DNA of 64,000 bases, from assembly GCA_943736015.1 (NCBI GenBank), contig OX031073.1:28609210-28673209 (forward strand). The letters run 5' to 3'. The first letter of the stretch is position 1. Each line of letters opens with the position of its first letter. Source of the DNA: Tridacna crocea. Its lineage: Eukaryota; Mollusca; Bivalvia; Cardiida; Cardiidae. The notes below the pieces were generated by a model. The model did no database searches. It was not told where the DNA came from and saw nothing but the letters and a program-made list of their open reading frames with translations. This document shows, in pieces, positions 11,577 to 25,100 of the stretch. The translations under genes were made by a program, and so were the position numbers.

Positions 11577-13933
11577 TTTATAGTCCAGTTGGTACAACTT
11601 GAGAACAGATCCCTGGTTCAAATCCCAAGCTTGGCCAATTTCTTTTCCTTGAATTGATCAAAGACATTGCAATAGGATTAACCTTTTCCCAAACGACAAA
11701 TTTTGGACTCTTACAAACCAAAAGAATTTGCAGACGACAATTTTAGATTTGGAGAAAATGGCAGAGAGTTCTCAAAAAGGGTAGAAAACACTGCGGGAAA
11801 AGGAGAAATTGCTCGTTAAGAGCAATTTCTCCTTTTCCCACAAAGTTTTCAAAAGACTTTTACTGCAGACACATAAAAACCAGGGCTTGTTTGGGAAAGG
11901 GTTAATTCCTTTCTAAACCTAACTCCTCAAAGAGAGAACTTGAGATTGTGTGGCAAAGGGTTGAAGAACTTGAAAGGTATAGAAAAAGCATAACTTTTGG
12001 ATCAATTTTTGAAAGGGTAATATTCTCTTTCCCGAAATGCCTACAGTTACAAGTACAAATTAACTTTGAATGGCAATGATAGCTTCTGATCCTTTCTGCA
12101 GTATTGTGACCAGGGACAGGGGGTATCAGAAACACACATAACCATTCAAAAATGCCAAACAAAGTAAAAACAAATGTGCAACATGGAAGAAACTAAATCA
12201 ATATGCAAATAAAATAAAAAAAGATAATTTGTATACAAAAAATGATAATTATAGTTATACTCAGTAAACTCAAATTGCTGCAGAAACCTATTCTAAATAG
12301 CACAGTTTTGGAAACTGAAAGAGTAAATTTACGCAAAAAAAATGGCTTACATGATGGTACCGTAATTGTCTACCAAAGGGTACAACAGGTAGAAAGCATA
12401 TTGTGGCAAAAGGAGAAAATACTGGTCACCAGACAGATTATCAAGCTTTAAAAATGCAGTAACAGTGTAATGGTGTGTGCTAAGTGTATGCTAGCCAGTG
12501 ATTGAACAAAAAGATTTTTTCAAATTACAATGTTCTCAAAACTCTTTTTATCAGATGACATCAATGTGGGTTGGTTCAAATTGAAAGCATTTGCAGATTG
12601 TACTCAAAATGTGACTCAAATGATGCAATTTGTCTTTAATAGGGTAGAAAACTTTGAGGGAAAAGGAGAAAATGATTGGTTACTGAAATCCTCTCTGTCA
12701 GAGCTGTTAGACTCAAGATTGTATAGTACAGGTTTAAAAAGGAAATGTGCTTTATAAGGAAAATTTCATGCTTTCTTTCTACTTTTTTAAAAAAGAAAAC
12801 AAAAAATATGGAGATACCTCCAGTGTTATATCAACCACTTGTAAATGAAAAATGTGTCTTAATTTTATCAATTGCAGTAGCCCAGAAACATATGTTTTGT
12901 ATCAGAATAGTAGTACTGGCCTTCAAAACCCAAGTGCAGTTTGCTTTTTCACTTTCTGTCTGTCTGTCTATCTGGTAGTTTAAAATGAGTTTAAAATTTT
13001 TAAACCCTGAAAATCCCACTCAGTCCAATCCCTACCCACCTGTCAAAATTAAATGTCTGAGTCAGTTTGCTTGTGTAAATGTTCCTAATGTGCTGTGGAG
13101 ACTGGTACCCAATCACACTGGGATGGGAATCTGATAACCCAAAGCTGTGACAACCCTGTTTCCTGATACATGTGTGTTTTGCCAGTTCAAAAATCTGTTA
13201 TAATGATGCTTGAATTCCAACAATAGATGTTTCTTGATATTGGTTATGACTAGTACTCCATTAAATGTTTTTCCAACATTCTCCAAGAAATGAATGGGAA
13301 AAAAAAAACTGGCCCTGAGTAATCCTTAATCTCAAAGATACATGTTTTCATCAAGAAATATGCATTTATTTGAATGTGCTTGAGAAATGAACACATGTTT
13401 CAGGGCTTTTCACAATTGTAGAAACCAAGACAAATGTTCTGATTCTTAATTTTGTATTTTACTTGAACAATCAAGCAAAATTTCATGATGTTTTGGTATC
13501 TATGGCAGGATATTATGGTGTTTGTTAACTTTTTTTTTTCCAATGTGGTGGCCAATATAAACTAGTTTACTTTGGCCACCATCTGTCTTTTTGGAGTATT
13601 ATTGTTTGTAAAAAGTCTGGGTATACCCAAGCATTTCTTTATTAGGCAAGTTTGTTCTCTTAAAATTTCAACTTCTGTAGCTTGAAATACTCGTGTATTT
13701 CTTACTCAAATTTGTGTCTAAAACCAGTTTATAGGGTAACTTTTTCAACACATTTCATAAACTGCATGTTTCAGTAGCCAATTGTGAACAAAAGTATGAT
13801 ATTGCAGAGTCCAACAACATTTCTTAAATTCTTGCCAAATCCCAGTTTCCTTAATATGACTAGAGTCTCTCGTTCAAATCTCTTGCTCGGCCAATTCCTT
13901 TTCTTCCGAGGGTTGTTAAAGTTATTGCAACAG
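11577..13933. repeat. 2.1 kb tandem duplication, unit 1
   Basis: Contains GTGACCAGGGACAGGGGGTA at about 12108 and the diverged MITE half at 12553-12745. Both are also found in units 2 and 3. A GGTTCAAATCCC box near 11620 resembles a worn tRNA-derived B box. Confidence 0.75.
11678..11905 (-). mobile_element. TTAA-MITE-1, GAAATTGCTC arm variant
   Basis: Complete with TTAA on both sides. The palindrome arms read GAAATTGCTC/GAGCAATTTC instead of AAAATGCTGG/CCAGCATTTT. The matching place in the 14 kb duplicate is an empty TTAA. Confidence 0.92.
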
Positions 13934-16080
13934 ACTTAATTCCTTTCCAAAGCCAAAATCCTTAAAGAGAGAACATGGGATTGTGTGGTAAGGGTTTATT
14001 GACGTGAAAATTATCCAAAAAGCATAACTTTTGTGTCCAATTTATGAAAGAGTTTTCTTAATCAGTCTTTGCAAAATTGCCTACCATTATGGGAACAAAT
14101 CAGGATTAAATGGCAATGCTTGCTTCTGATCCTTTCTGCAGTATTGTGACCAGGGACAGGGGGTATCAGAAACACACATAACCATTAAAAAAAAAAAGCC
14201 AAAAGAAGTGAAAAAATAAAAAAGAAAACTATAAATACTACTTGGAAGTAGCTCACTTAAATCGAAATCGAAAAACGAGAATTTGTACATGAGAAATATG
14301 ATAATTATGTTTAAAACCAGTAAATTTAAATTCATTGCTAAGATATAAATCTACTAAAACCTTTCCCAAATGGCAAAACTTTGGAAACTGAAAGCATTTA
14401 CAAACAAAGAATAAAACATGGATTGAATATTTGTATTTGTCTACCTAAGGGTAGAAAGCATTGTGACAAAAAGAGAAAATACTGGTCACCAGACAGGTTA
14501 TCAAGCTTTAAACTTGCAATAAGGGTGCAATGGCTTGTGCTAGGTGTTTGCTAGTGATTGAACCAATCCTGTGTTAGGTAGAGCACTGCAGTGTGACAAA
14601 AATATCTTTTAAATATTACGATGTTTTCAAAACTCTCTTTATCAGATGACATCAATAAAGATTTGTCCAATTTAAAATGGTTTGCACATAGTACTTGAGA
14701 TGCAACTCACATGATTAAATTTGTCTGTAAAAAGGTAGAAATCTTTGTGGGAAAAGGAGAAAATGCTTGGTTACTGAGATATTACCTGTCAGAGCTGTTA
14801 GGACTCCAGATTGTACAGTGCAGAATTAAAAAAGGAAATAGGCTTTCTAAGAGAAAATTTGAGGGTTTGTAAACTTTGTAATAAATTATTATAACAGACA
14901 GGATGAGGAAGATAGAGCTATTATGTTAATCAGTGGTTGTTCAAAATTTGTCTTGATTTCATCAATTGCAGTAGCCCAGAAGCATATGTTTTTATCAAAA
15001 TAGTAGTACAGGCCTTCAAAACCCCAGTGCAGTTTGCTTTTTGACTGTCTGTCTGTCCATCTGGTAGTCTAAAACCAGTTTAATATTTCAAAACCTTGAA
15101 AAACCCATTCAGTCCAAACTGTACCCACCTGTCAGAATTAAATGTCTGAGTCAGTTCGCTTGTGTCAGTGTTCCTAATGTGGTATGGAGACTGGTACAAA
15201 ATCAAATTGGGGTGGGGATCTGGTTCCACAAAGCTGAGACAACCTGCAGCTTCCTGATACATGTGTGTTTTTGAAAAATCTGTGATAGTGATGCTTGAAG
15301 ACAAACTATGGATGTTTCCTGATATGTGCATGACCAGTAATCCATCAAATGTTTTTCCAACATTCTCCAAGGAATAAATAGAAAAAAACTGGACCTTCGT
15401 GATCCACAATCACGAAGATTTTATAGAATACGTTTTCTTGAAATATGAATTTATGTGAATTTGATTGATATATTAAATGTGTTGTGCACTGAGTCATCTG
15501 GGCTGTAGGTTCTTGAGAAATGAACACTTGTTTCTGGGCTTTTCACAATTGTAGAAACCAAGACAAATGTTATGATTCTTAATTTTGCATTTAACTTGAA
15601 CAATCAAGCAAAATGTCATGTTGTTTTGGTATCTATGACAGAATATTTTGGTGTTTGGTAAGTTTTCTCCAACGTGGTGGCCAATATAAACTAGTTTACT
15701 ATGGCCATTTCTTTTGGGAGTATTATTGTTTGGAAAAAGTCTGGGTATACCCAAGCATTTCTTTATTAGGCAAGTTCATTCTCTTACAATTTTAAGTTCT
15801 ATAGCTAGAATTTCTCATGTATTTCTTACTCAAAGTTGTGTCTAAATTCAGTTTATACGCTTATAGGGTTGCTTTTTAAACACATTTCACAAGCTGTATG
15901 TTTTAGTAGCTAATTGTGAACAAAAGTATGATATTGCAGATTCCGACAGCGTTTCTTAAATTCTTGCCAAGTCCCACAGTTTCCTTAATATGACTTGAAA
16001 AACAGGTCTCTTGTTCAAATCTCTTGCTCGGCCAATCCCTTTTCTTCCAATGGTCGTTGAAAGTCATTGCAACAGACTTA
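13934..16080. repeat. 2.1 kb tandem duplication, unit 2
   Basis: Same landmarks in the same order as unit 1: the ACAGGGGGTATCAGAAACAC anchor, the MITE remnant at 14640-14830, and the GTTCAAATCTCTTGCTCGGC box near 16012. Confidence 0.8.
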
Positions 16081-17880
16081 ATTCCTTTCCAAAGCCAAAA
16101 TCCTTAAAGAGAGAACATGGGATTGTGTGGTAAGGGTTTATTGACTTGAAAGTTATCCAAAAAGCATAACTTTTGTGCTCAATCTATGGAAGAGTTTTCT
16201 TAATCATAGTCTTTGCAAAATTGCCTACCATTATGAGAACAAATCAGGATTAAATGGCAATGCTTGCTTCTGATCCTTTCTGCAGTATTGTGACCAGGGA
16301 CAGGGGGTATCAGAAACACACATAACCATTAAAAAAAAAAAAAGACAAAAGAAGTAAAACTTCTACAAGGAAGAAGCTAAGTTACGCAAATAAATTGGAA
16401 AAGAGAATTCTATACAAAAAATATGTTTATTTTGGTTATACCCAGTAAATTCAAGTTCCTTGATAAAATATACATCTACTCAAAACTTTCCCAAATGACA
16501 CAATTTTGGAAACTGAAAACATTCACAAACAAAAATTAAATCATGGCTTAAATGATTGCATTTGTCTACCAAAGGGTAGAAAGTATTGTGGCAAAAGGGG
16601 AAAATACTGGTCACCAGACAGATTATCAAGCTTTAAACTTTCAATAACGGTGTAATGGCGAGTGCTATGTGATTGCACCTATCCTTTTTAAGGTATAGCT
16701 TTGCAGGGCGACAAAAAGGTCCTTTCAATATTGGAATGCTCTTAAAACACTCCTAATCAGATGACATAAAGAGGATTGGTCCAAATTGAGAGCATTTGCA
16801 GATCAAACTTGATATGAGACTCAAATGAGACTAAAGATCATATATGGAAAGGGTTTAAAAAACGCAATGTGCCTTATAAGGAAAATTTGACATATTCTTT
16901 TTACCTTTTTATAAAAAAGAAAACAAAAATAGGGAGATATACTTCCGGTATTATATTAATCACTTGGTATTCAAAAAATGTGTCTTAATTTCATCAATTA
17001 CAGTAGCCCACACACATACATTTAAATCAAAATAGTAGTACAAGCCTTCATAACCCAAGTGCAGTTTGCTGTTTGACTCTTTGTCTGTCCATCTGGTAGT
17101 CTAAAACCAGCTTAAAGTTTCAAAACCCTGAAAAACCGTCTCAGTCTAATCTGTTCCCACCGTCAGAATTAAATGTCTGAGTCGGTATGCTTGTGTAAGT
17201 GTTCCTAATGTGGTGTGGAGACTAGTACCCAATCACACTGGGATAGGAATCTGGTAACCCAAAGCCCATACAACCCTGTTTCCTGATACATGTGTGTTTT
17301 GCCAGTTAAAAAATCTGTTATAGTGATGCTTGAAGACCAACTATAGATGTTTCCTGATACTAGTATTACTAGTACTCCATTGAATGCTTTTCCAACATTC
17401 TTCAAGAAATGAATGGAAAAAAACTGGCCCTGAGTAATCCACAATCACAAATATTTAAAATACATGTACGTTTTCTTGAAATATGAATTTATGTGAATTT
17501 GATTGATATATTAAATGTCTTGTGCACTGAGCCATCAGGTCTGTAGGTTCTTGAGAAATGAAGACATATTTCTGGGCTTTTCACATTTGTAGAAACCAAG
17601 ACAAATGTTATGATTCTTACTTTTGCATTTTACTTGAATAATCAAGTATAATTTCATATCTTTGTTATCTAAATTCCACCTAAATTTATAGCAGAATATA
17701 ATTATGGTGTTGGGTAAGTTTTCTCTGACATGGTGGCAAATATAAACTAGTTTACATTGGCTGGTAATTTTATTTTTAGTATTACTAATTGAAAAGATGT
17801 CTGGGTTTGCCCAAGCATTTTTTTATTTGACAAATTTATTCTCTTAAAAATTTTAAGTACTGCAGCACTAATTCCTTTCT
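16081..17880. repeat. 2.1 kb tandem duplication, unit 3 (shorter)
   Basis: Anchor at about 16290. The MITE remnant (16756-16860) is further shortened. The right edge is gradual. Confidence 0.75.
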
Positions 17881-19224
17881 TGCTCAAACTGGTGTTTGTG
17901 ACTGAGAGTGACATGTTGCTGAAGACAGTTGTCAGTATAGAATTTTTATCATGCTTATACATCTTTGTCTGTTGCTTTAGCACTTTGCTTAGTTTTGCTT
18001 TACTTGTGTGTAAATTCACTAAATTTAGTTTATGTTAGCAGACATGCAGACAAAAACTGTGGGGATATTAAAGAACTTCATTAACTGCACTTTGACAACT
18101 ACATTGTAGTAACCAATCACTGAATGTAGATCATTCTTATTTCAGATCCCTTTGTTTTCAAATTTGCATAAGGATAGGAGTATTCTCTATTTATAAACAA
18201 ATACATATAGAACCGTACATTATGACTTCGAAGTATGACCTTGAAAAAAAGTTTGGAATGCCACATCTACTCATAACTAGGAGAACTAATGGCAAAATTT
18301 ATTTTGGAATCCATTCATGCGTAGAAGTCATGGCTCAAACAAGATTTCTTTATGATAGTTTGATTGTTTGATGTTAAATATGATTTTACAATTAACCTGG
18401 GACCAATATAGTCAACTGTCCTAAATCACACATCATGAGAGAGAACAAATGTATCAAATTATTTTGAAATCTACCTAGAATGTAGAATTTGTGGCTTGTA
18501 CATGCTCCATTAATGTTTTATGAGTTGACTTTTTAGTGTAACCTTAACCTAGAATCTTTGACCATACTGAACAAATGACACTTCCACTGGTAAAGGAGAA
18601 TGATTGTGTAAAAGATTTATGTAGAAATTCTTGCTTGGCAATGAAGTGACTACAAGATTCACTCACCTCTATCAGGCTAAAAATAAAAATTGTAAAAACA
18701 GTTTGTTGTCTTTTTTTCAAAAATTTAAGCTGCGAAGTTAACATGGCAAAAAGTTTGCATAAGGTGTAGTATAATGAATTTTGACATTTGACAAATAAAC
18801 AAAAAGTTTATTTTTTTCACATGCTGGTATTCAAAATTATTTCAAATGCTGATTTCCATGAAATATAACATTGAAATCAGACAAATGCAACACATACAGG
18901 TCAAGGCTTAAAGCATTTGAACCTTTAAAAAAGCACCAAGTGTTAAGTTATGCCCAATGTCTGCTTGATAATAATTTCCCTTTAATTCCAAAATCCTTTC
19001 ATTGAAACATCTTTGAAATGTTTTTAAACCAAAAGGGATTACTTCAGACTATTATAAATAAGAAAGAAAATTGATCTCATATCATTAGATATACAATACA
19101 ACTTGACAATACCCAAATACATGTTAATACTTTTTTTTTTCTATACCAACAATTTGTCACGTATCAAAAGATATTTGCTTTGTGGTTTAAATCTTTACCA
19201 AACATTTCTAAGATTTAGCAACCT
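17881..19224. other. no gene certain
   Basis: AT-rich; only the weak candidate exon at 18667-18729. Confidence 0.4.
18667..18729 (-). CDS. candidate exon of an unidentified minus-strand gene
   Basis: 63 nt, phase 0 to 0. Starts LKFLKKRQQTVFTIF and ends FSLIE, followed by a good gtgagt donor. The acceptor aacttcgcag is mediocre. The sequence is AT-rich and could be open by chance. Its phase agrees with the candidates on either side. Confidence 0.2.
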
Positions 19225-19382
19225 TAACAACGAAGGTTTTCAAAAGCATTGTGGGAAAAGGAAAGTTTGCTGGTAACCTGCATTGTTTTCCCTTTTTCCA
19301 CACTGATTTCTTCCTGTCCAAAGATAAATACCTTTAATTTCTTGTCTGAATATGCTTTCAATTTCAACCAGTCCAAATTTAA
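19225..19382 (+). mobile_element. TTAA-MITE-1, 5' truncated
   Basis: Palindrome and distal part only; right TTAA shared with the next copy. Confidence 0.7.
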
Positions 19383-19604
19383 CCCTTTACCCCACACAAT
19401 GTCGACTTTTATCAACCCTGGGGAAGAATCATTTTTATTTATAACAATTTTAGCAAAAGGAGAAAATACTGGTTACCAGTATTTTCTCCTCTTTCTACAA
19501 TGTTTTTACCCTTTCAGAGTGTTTCATCGATTGAGCCACATTTCATTTGTCCAACAGCTTTAAATTGGGACCAGTGTAAAGTTTTGTTGTTTGGTAAAGA
19601 GTTC
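19379..19604 (+). mobile_element. TTAA-MITE-1
   Basis: Left TTAA present; right end GGTAAAGAGTTC has lost the TTAA. Confidence 0.8.
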
Positions 19605-20820
19605 ACATACAAAATTTTGATAAAAACTTCAAATAACTTAATGTGAAGATATGAAAAGTAATGCATAAAAAAATTGTACATGTAAATTTTATACCGATGA
19701 ATTCTTCATACTTACTGGATAAAAACCCCTAAAGAGCCAGATGAACGCATTTTATGTTTAGAAAAGGCAGAATTTGGTCAGCATGGTTATAAATAGGGCA
19801 GTGTATATGTAAGAACAGCAATCCAGCTGATCTCAATCTGCACTGGCCCAGTCAAATAGTTATGATACACAGGCAATTTAGGAGTATCATTCTTAATTAC
19901 ACGAACCTTGAAAAGGACACAAAAATATACAGAATGTCACCTAGCATCACTGCCAGATCCCATTTGTTTTCGAGTTGGCAAAAAAGGAACAAACTCAACT
20001 TCTCAATCAGCTTTGGAATCAGATATTAACTTATAATGGACTCCAAAGCTGTTTGATTTTTCAGGGCCTAATAATTCTAGTTGGTTCAACAGTCTGATCT
20101 TGATCTATGCCAGCTGGTAGTGTTTCTAATATGGTTTCTGGCAGTGAAAGGGTAAAATGAATCCACGTAAGTAACTTCTCAAAATGGCTTTTTTCAAATG
20201 TGATATTGTAATTGTTTGTTTCAGATTTTTGACAGAGTTTAGAAAGGCTGACTGTGCCAATGAAACACAGCTGCCCCTGAATAGATCGACAACTTTTCAA
20301 GATTGCCTTGGTCTGTCATTGGCTGACAGCATCAGCTCCTTATTTGTAGACAATTATGCATCATGAAGAAGATGATAGGAGCTGGTGTTTCTTATACTCA
20401 GTAAGGATGAATTTCCTGTCAATATTTGTCCCTGAATAGATCAACAACCTTTCTGGCTTGCTTTGATCCGTCATTGGAGACAGTTGATGTCTACACAATA
20501 GTTTTTATAAAAAAAAAACTCATTCACAATCTAAAACTACTGATCATACAACAGCCATTTTTCCTAGATCCCACCAGGTACTCAATGCTGCACTATCCAT
20601 TTATAATTCCTGGATACCAACCAGTGCAAGGAAATCATCCAATGAGCAAAGGCAACCTTTCTAAACTATTTTGTTTCATGTATACAATTTTATTTTTGCC
20701 AAAATCAAATAATTATATTACATTATCCAAGCCATTTTAAAAATTTACTTCAATAGATTTAACCTTGACAGCAATGGTGTACTGAATTTACTTTTTTGAC
20801 ATTGAATACGAATATTTGGT
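19605..20820. other. no gene recognised
   Basis: Contains a diverged CAGTCTGATCTTGATCTATG motif (about 20089) belonging to the MITE-2 family below, and two similar CCTGAATAGATCGACAAC / CCTGAATAGATCAACAAC stretches about 155 bp apart. Confidence 0.4.
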
Positions 20821-21035
20821 TTCCTCTCTCTCTCTCTCTCTCTCTCTCTATTTCTTTTTTTTTTTTTTTTTCATTTTTTTTTTTTTTTTTTTAAATTACT
20901 TTTTTTTCTTTTCTTTTTTTTTCTTTCTTTTCTTTTTTCTTTTCTCTTTTTTTTTTTTTCATTTTTTTTTTTAATATATATTTTTTTTTCACTTTTTTTT
21001 GTCATTTTTTTTCTTTAAATTTCTTTATTTTTTTT
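20821..21035. repeat. (TC)n followed by T-rich low complexity
   Basis: About 14 CT units, then ~180 bp of interrupted poly-T. Confidence 0.95.
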
Positions 21036-21104
21036 CAAATGGATTTTGATCCTTCACATTCAACATTGTAAGTGTAAATAAGCTACATTTTTTTATGGTT
21101 GGAT

Positions 21105-21331
21105 TTAACCCTTTCCCAAACAAGCCTTGGTTTTTACGTGTCTGCAGTAAAAGTCTTCTGAAAACACTGTTGGAAAAGGAGAAATTGCTCGTAATGAGCA
21201 ATTTCTCCTTTTCCCAAAGTGTTTTCTACCCTTTTTGAGAACTTTCTGCCATTTTCTCTAAATCTAAAATTGTCGTCTGCAAACTCTTTTGGTTTGGAAG
21301 AGTCCAAAGTTTGTCGTTTGGGAAAGGGTTA
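21105..21331 (+). mobile_element. TTAA-MITE-1, GAAATTGCTC arm variant
   Basis: Complete with TTAA both sides; same arm variant as 11678-11905, opposite orientation. Confidence 0.92.
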
Positions 21332-21381
21332 AGATCCTTAACAGTAAGACATAGCATATGGAAAAAAATTCACGATTACAC

Positions 21382-21586
21382 TTAACCCTTGGAGCACTGA
21401 ATATACTACATGAACCTTTTCAATCTAAAAATAAGGCCTATAATCACAAATTGATGGCATTTATTTCGGTAAAGCTGACAATGTAGATCAAAGATCACAA
21501 TGCATGTTTTGTGCTGTCTGATCTTGATCTACACTGGCTGCTAAGGCAAAGGCAACATTAGTTTTGAAAAGCGCTTTTAGGGTTAA
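21382..21586. mobile_element. TTAA-MITE-2 (CAGTCTGATCTTGATCTACA core)
   Basis: TTAA-CCCTTGGAGCACTGAA at the left and GCGCTTTTAGGG-TTAA at the right. The core is an inverted repeat of TGTAGATCAAAGATCA with TGATCTTGATCTACA. Different body from MITE-1, same target. Confidence 0.75.
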
Positions 21587-21618
21587 GATCTCTAACCCTT
21601 TACCAAACAACCCCATGT

Positions 21619-21842
21619 TTGACCCTTTCCCAAACAATCCCTGGTTTTTACGGGTCAGGAATAGAAGCCTTTTGAAAACATGTGGGAAAAGAAGAAAATG
21701 CTGGCAACCAGCATTTTCTCCTTTACCCACAATGTTTTCTACCCTATCATATAGAAAAATCATCTTTTTAGCAACTGTTAGTCATCTGCAAAATGCTTTC
21801 AATTTGGTCTGGTCCAATATTTGCCGTTTGGGAAAGGGTTAA
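21619..21842 (+). mobile_element. TTAA-MITE-1, AAACAATCC subtype
   Basis: Right TTAA present. To the left lies a truncated second head (CCCTTTACCAAACAACCCCA, 21596-21618). Confidence 0.85.
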
Positions 21843-22086
21843 GTCACCTTAAAAAAGGGATTTCAAAATATTGTAGAAAAAAGAGAAAATACTGGAAAGG
21901 AGCATTTCCCCAATTTTCTAGCTTATAAAAGTCCATAAGCTTATTTGTATCAATTTCAAATTTGTGCGCTGCATGTTACTTTCAATTCTGATGAGTCAAC
22001 ACTATTTTGTTTGGGAAAGGGTTTACATTCAACATTGAGTAAGAAAATGAGATTGTTCAATCTTTATCTTAAGGATCCATTACATT

Positions 22087-22291
22087 TTAACCTTTCACCA
22101 AACAATTTCAATCTCCAGAAGGAAGGGCTTTGGAAATTTCTGTGGGGGACAGAGAAAATGCTGGTAACCAGCATTTACTCTATTTTCCACAATTACTCTT
22201 ACCTTGTTAGAGAACTGCAGCTCATTTTTACCAATTTGAAATTCATCATCTTTAAGTGAGTTTCAACGGTTTGATGTTTGGGAAAGGTTAA
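22087..22291 (+). mobile_element. TTAA-MITE-1, diverged
   Basis: TTAA both sides; palindrome tip GCTGGTAACCAGC intact, rest worn. Confidence 0.75.
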
Positions 22292-22372
22292 ACATTCAAA
22301 ACTGAACAAGGAAATAAGATTTTTTTTTAACATAAGAAAACACATTGTCTTTTATCATTGGTTTCAAAATCC

Positions 22373-22532
22373 TTCACCTATTACCAAACAAACTTAAAAA
22401 TACAAGTCTTTTGACAACATTGTGGGAAAAAGAGAAAATTCTAAAATCAACAGCCACCATTTTTTCCTTTAACCACAATGTTTTTACTTAGAACTACAGC
22501 TTCTGTGTACCAATTTAAAATGTTGTTTGGAA
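22373..22532 (+). mobile_element. TTAA-MITE-1, diverged
   Basis: Head CCTATTACCAAACAAAC and outer palindrome arms (ACATTGTGGGAAAA / AACCACAATG) are visible. Confidence 0.6.
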
Positions 22533-22616
22533 AAGGTTTACATTCAATATTGTTTACGAACATGGGTTTTTGTTTCATTGGAGGCAACATGCCAAATATT
22601 CAAAATGTACAAATAT

Positions 22617-22730
22617 TCAACCCTTAAAGCACTTTTCAAAACTTAATTTGTTCTTTGCAGCCAGTGTAGGTCAATATCAAACTGCACAAAGCATGCAGTC
22701 TGAATTGTCACTTGCACTGTCTGCTTTGCT
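22617..22730. mobile_element. TTAA-MITE-2, partial
   Basis: CAACCCTTAAAGCAC head, then CAGTGTAGGTCAATATCA and AGCATGCAGTCTGA. Confidence 0.5.
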
Positions 22731-23389
22731 AAAAAAACATAGACAACAACCATGAAACTGTTATCATTTGGGTCTTATTTCCAGACCTAAAGAGGCTGTT
22801 GGATTTATTTGTGCTTTAAAAGTCAACAAATACAACTGATACAAAAAAAATGACATACAAAAATATACAGTCAATGAATGAATAATAACATATTTCATGG
22901 GATTTTTTTTTGCTTTTCTGATTATAGGAAAGAATTTTTGTCTTAGCGGCAAATTGTAATCCCTTTGGTTTACTAACCTTCAAACATGTTAAAGTAAATG
23001 TGTGTCTGACACATATCACGCTAGGATACTTCAATATGTATCATGCCTACCAATTAAAAAAAAACATGGTGCTGTTTTAAAGGAATTATCAATTGTTATT
23101 GTAATGTTATTCTCTCTCAACTAATGAAATACTTTGAATACCATGCTGTCCTAAACCCAACACTAAAGAAACTTGAACACAAAACAGTGCTGATACTACA
23201 CTTTTTTTTTCCTACTAAACTGTGAAATTTCCTAGGCCTATGACACTTGCGACAGAATTTTTAAAGAGTCAAAATTAAATCTGAACAAACTCTGAGCCAT
23301 ATTTTATGGAGTTAAATCTTTTATAAAACCATTTGTGCCAATTCTAAGCACACAATATCCCTAAAATTTACCATATTTTACCATCACAA

Positions 23390-23488
23390 ATTTTGCTCGT
23401 CATGAGCAGTTTCACCTTTTGCCACAATGTTTTCCAAAAGCTCCTACAAGCAATGCATAGAAATGAGTATATATGGAGTAAACGGTTA
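23390..23488 (-). mobile_element. TTAA-MITE-1C (CTCCATAGATAC type), half
   Basis: GCTCGTCATGAGC tip, TTTTGCCACAATG arm and ATGGAGTAAACGGTTAA end. Confidence 0.7.
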
Positions 23489-24718
23489 AAGAAAACTTAA
23501 TGATGATAAAATATTTGTGAAATAGAAAATAAAATAATTTAGCATCTATAATTTCAGTAAAATTAATAATGCAACTTTGTGTGCAATGTGAGTGCAATTT
23601 GGAGAGACTGCATCATGAGAGAGGTATAGCTGTGAAACTGCGGACTTATATCAAACTTAATCTGAACCAAATCAATGTTTAGGTAAGGTAAATAGTAGCT
23701 CTAGGAAAAATGTTCAACATGTAGTTTTAAGATCTGAGGCCTTAACCTTAGTATCATAGGTATTGGAATGGTAAGAGCAATGCTAAATGAAACTTTTGAC
23801 TTGTATGTCATCATGCATGATCTATATCAATCATTTAGTTTGGAAAACTATGGGTGTGGGCAGGGGGTATAAATATAGAAGAATTTTGAACTTACATCAA
23901 TCATTTTGCCAAGTATGACCAATCATTTTGTTTGGAAAATATGAGATCTCTCAATAAGCTTTAACCTAAATATGGATGCCAGCTTCAATGCCCACACCAA
24001 CAGTAATGCAGAGGATAGTGCAATGGTTTTTCCTAGACTCTGTACAGATTAGCAAAAAATGGCAGAAAAATTATTTGATAGGAATAATACTGAAATATGC
24101 ATCTTTAGATCTGTTGCCTAGATGGTCAAAATGGATTGTTAGGGTTGTTCTGAAATGGTTTTGCTTGCAAATGAATAATGTATGTTTTAGTTACCTACAA
24201 TGAAACTTTTCAATGATCTTGAGGTTTTAAAAAGTATGTGGTATTTCTATCTATAGATATCAAAATTATTGAAATTGTATCCAGAGATAAATCAGAAAAT
24301 AATGTTGGGTGGATAGTTCACGAATGGATGAGGTAAATCCCTAGGATTCATTACACTGCCATTTCTACATTTAGTGCAAACATGATATTTTATCTCTTTA
24401 TGGCAATATGTGACAACAACTGAATATGTACATGACACTGGAATGCTGGTTGTTTAAACAGTTAAATTCATGAATTCATTTATAGTATCAGGGTTTTAAC
24501 TAATGAGTGTTCTTCCGAAGTCTGACATACAGTTGTAAGTGGTTGATTTTAGGTCAGTGTCATAAAAATGGAAGGGTGTTAATATGGGTGTTAATATGGT
24601 AAGGCTGAGGGCTCTTGTGAATAATGCCAGCTTTTTTTGAGTCTTTAGGATCTTACAGATGTCAAGTGATAATTAGTCAGAGGACATGATGGTATTATAA
24701 ATCTATTATTTGGCTTTT

Positions 24719-24835
24719 AAACCCTATGTTGTGAGTACTCATTAAAATCGTCTGGTTGAGTTTGGTGCAGAATATTTAATATTTTCAATTTTAAAATCAA
24801 AAACACTCCCTTTATCTGGAGCCCTGATTAGTGAT
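24719..24835. repeat. AAACCCTATGTTGTG repeat, copy 1
   Basis: Shares GAGTACTCATTA and CTCCCTTTATCTGGAGC with 32750-33112 and 60510-60605. It has no MITE at the TTAATATTTT position and so shows the empty site. Confidence 0.7.
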
Positions 24836-25100
24836 TTAATAGATGGATGAAAATTTAAAATATATTAACTTTAATTACTCATAGTATACATACATACAAA
24901 CAATTAGACTTCATACATCTGAATGTAAATTGCATAATTAATAATTGTTTTCAAAATTTAATCATATTATCATAAAAAATTCATTTCATTAACTAACATT
25001 TCACAATTTCAACAAATTATTTATTAAAGTTTTCAGTTGTTTTAAAGTTAAAGTCTATAAATAGCCAAATTAAATTGACTCTTACCCAGTCTGCTCTTAC

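Larger units (their letters stand above)
22800..25076. other. no gene recognised
   Basis: AT-rich. Holds the partial MITE-1C at 23390, and a CCCTATGTTGTGAGTACTCA repeat member at 24721-24830 related to 32750 and 60510. Confidence 0.4.

Noticed and set aside
23976-24203. 75-codon plus-strand ORF with SVQISKKWQKNYLIGI
   Set aside because: No splice sites or homology that I recognise; a length expected by chance in 64 kb of six frames.
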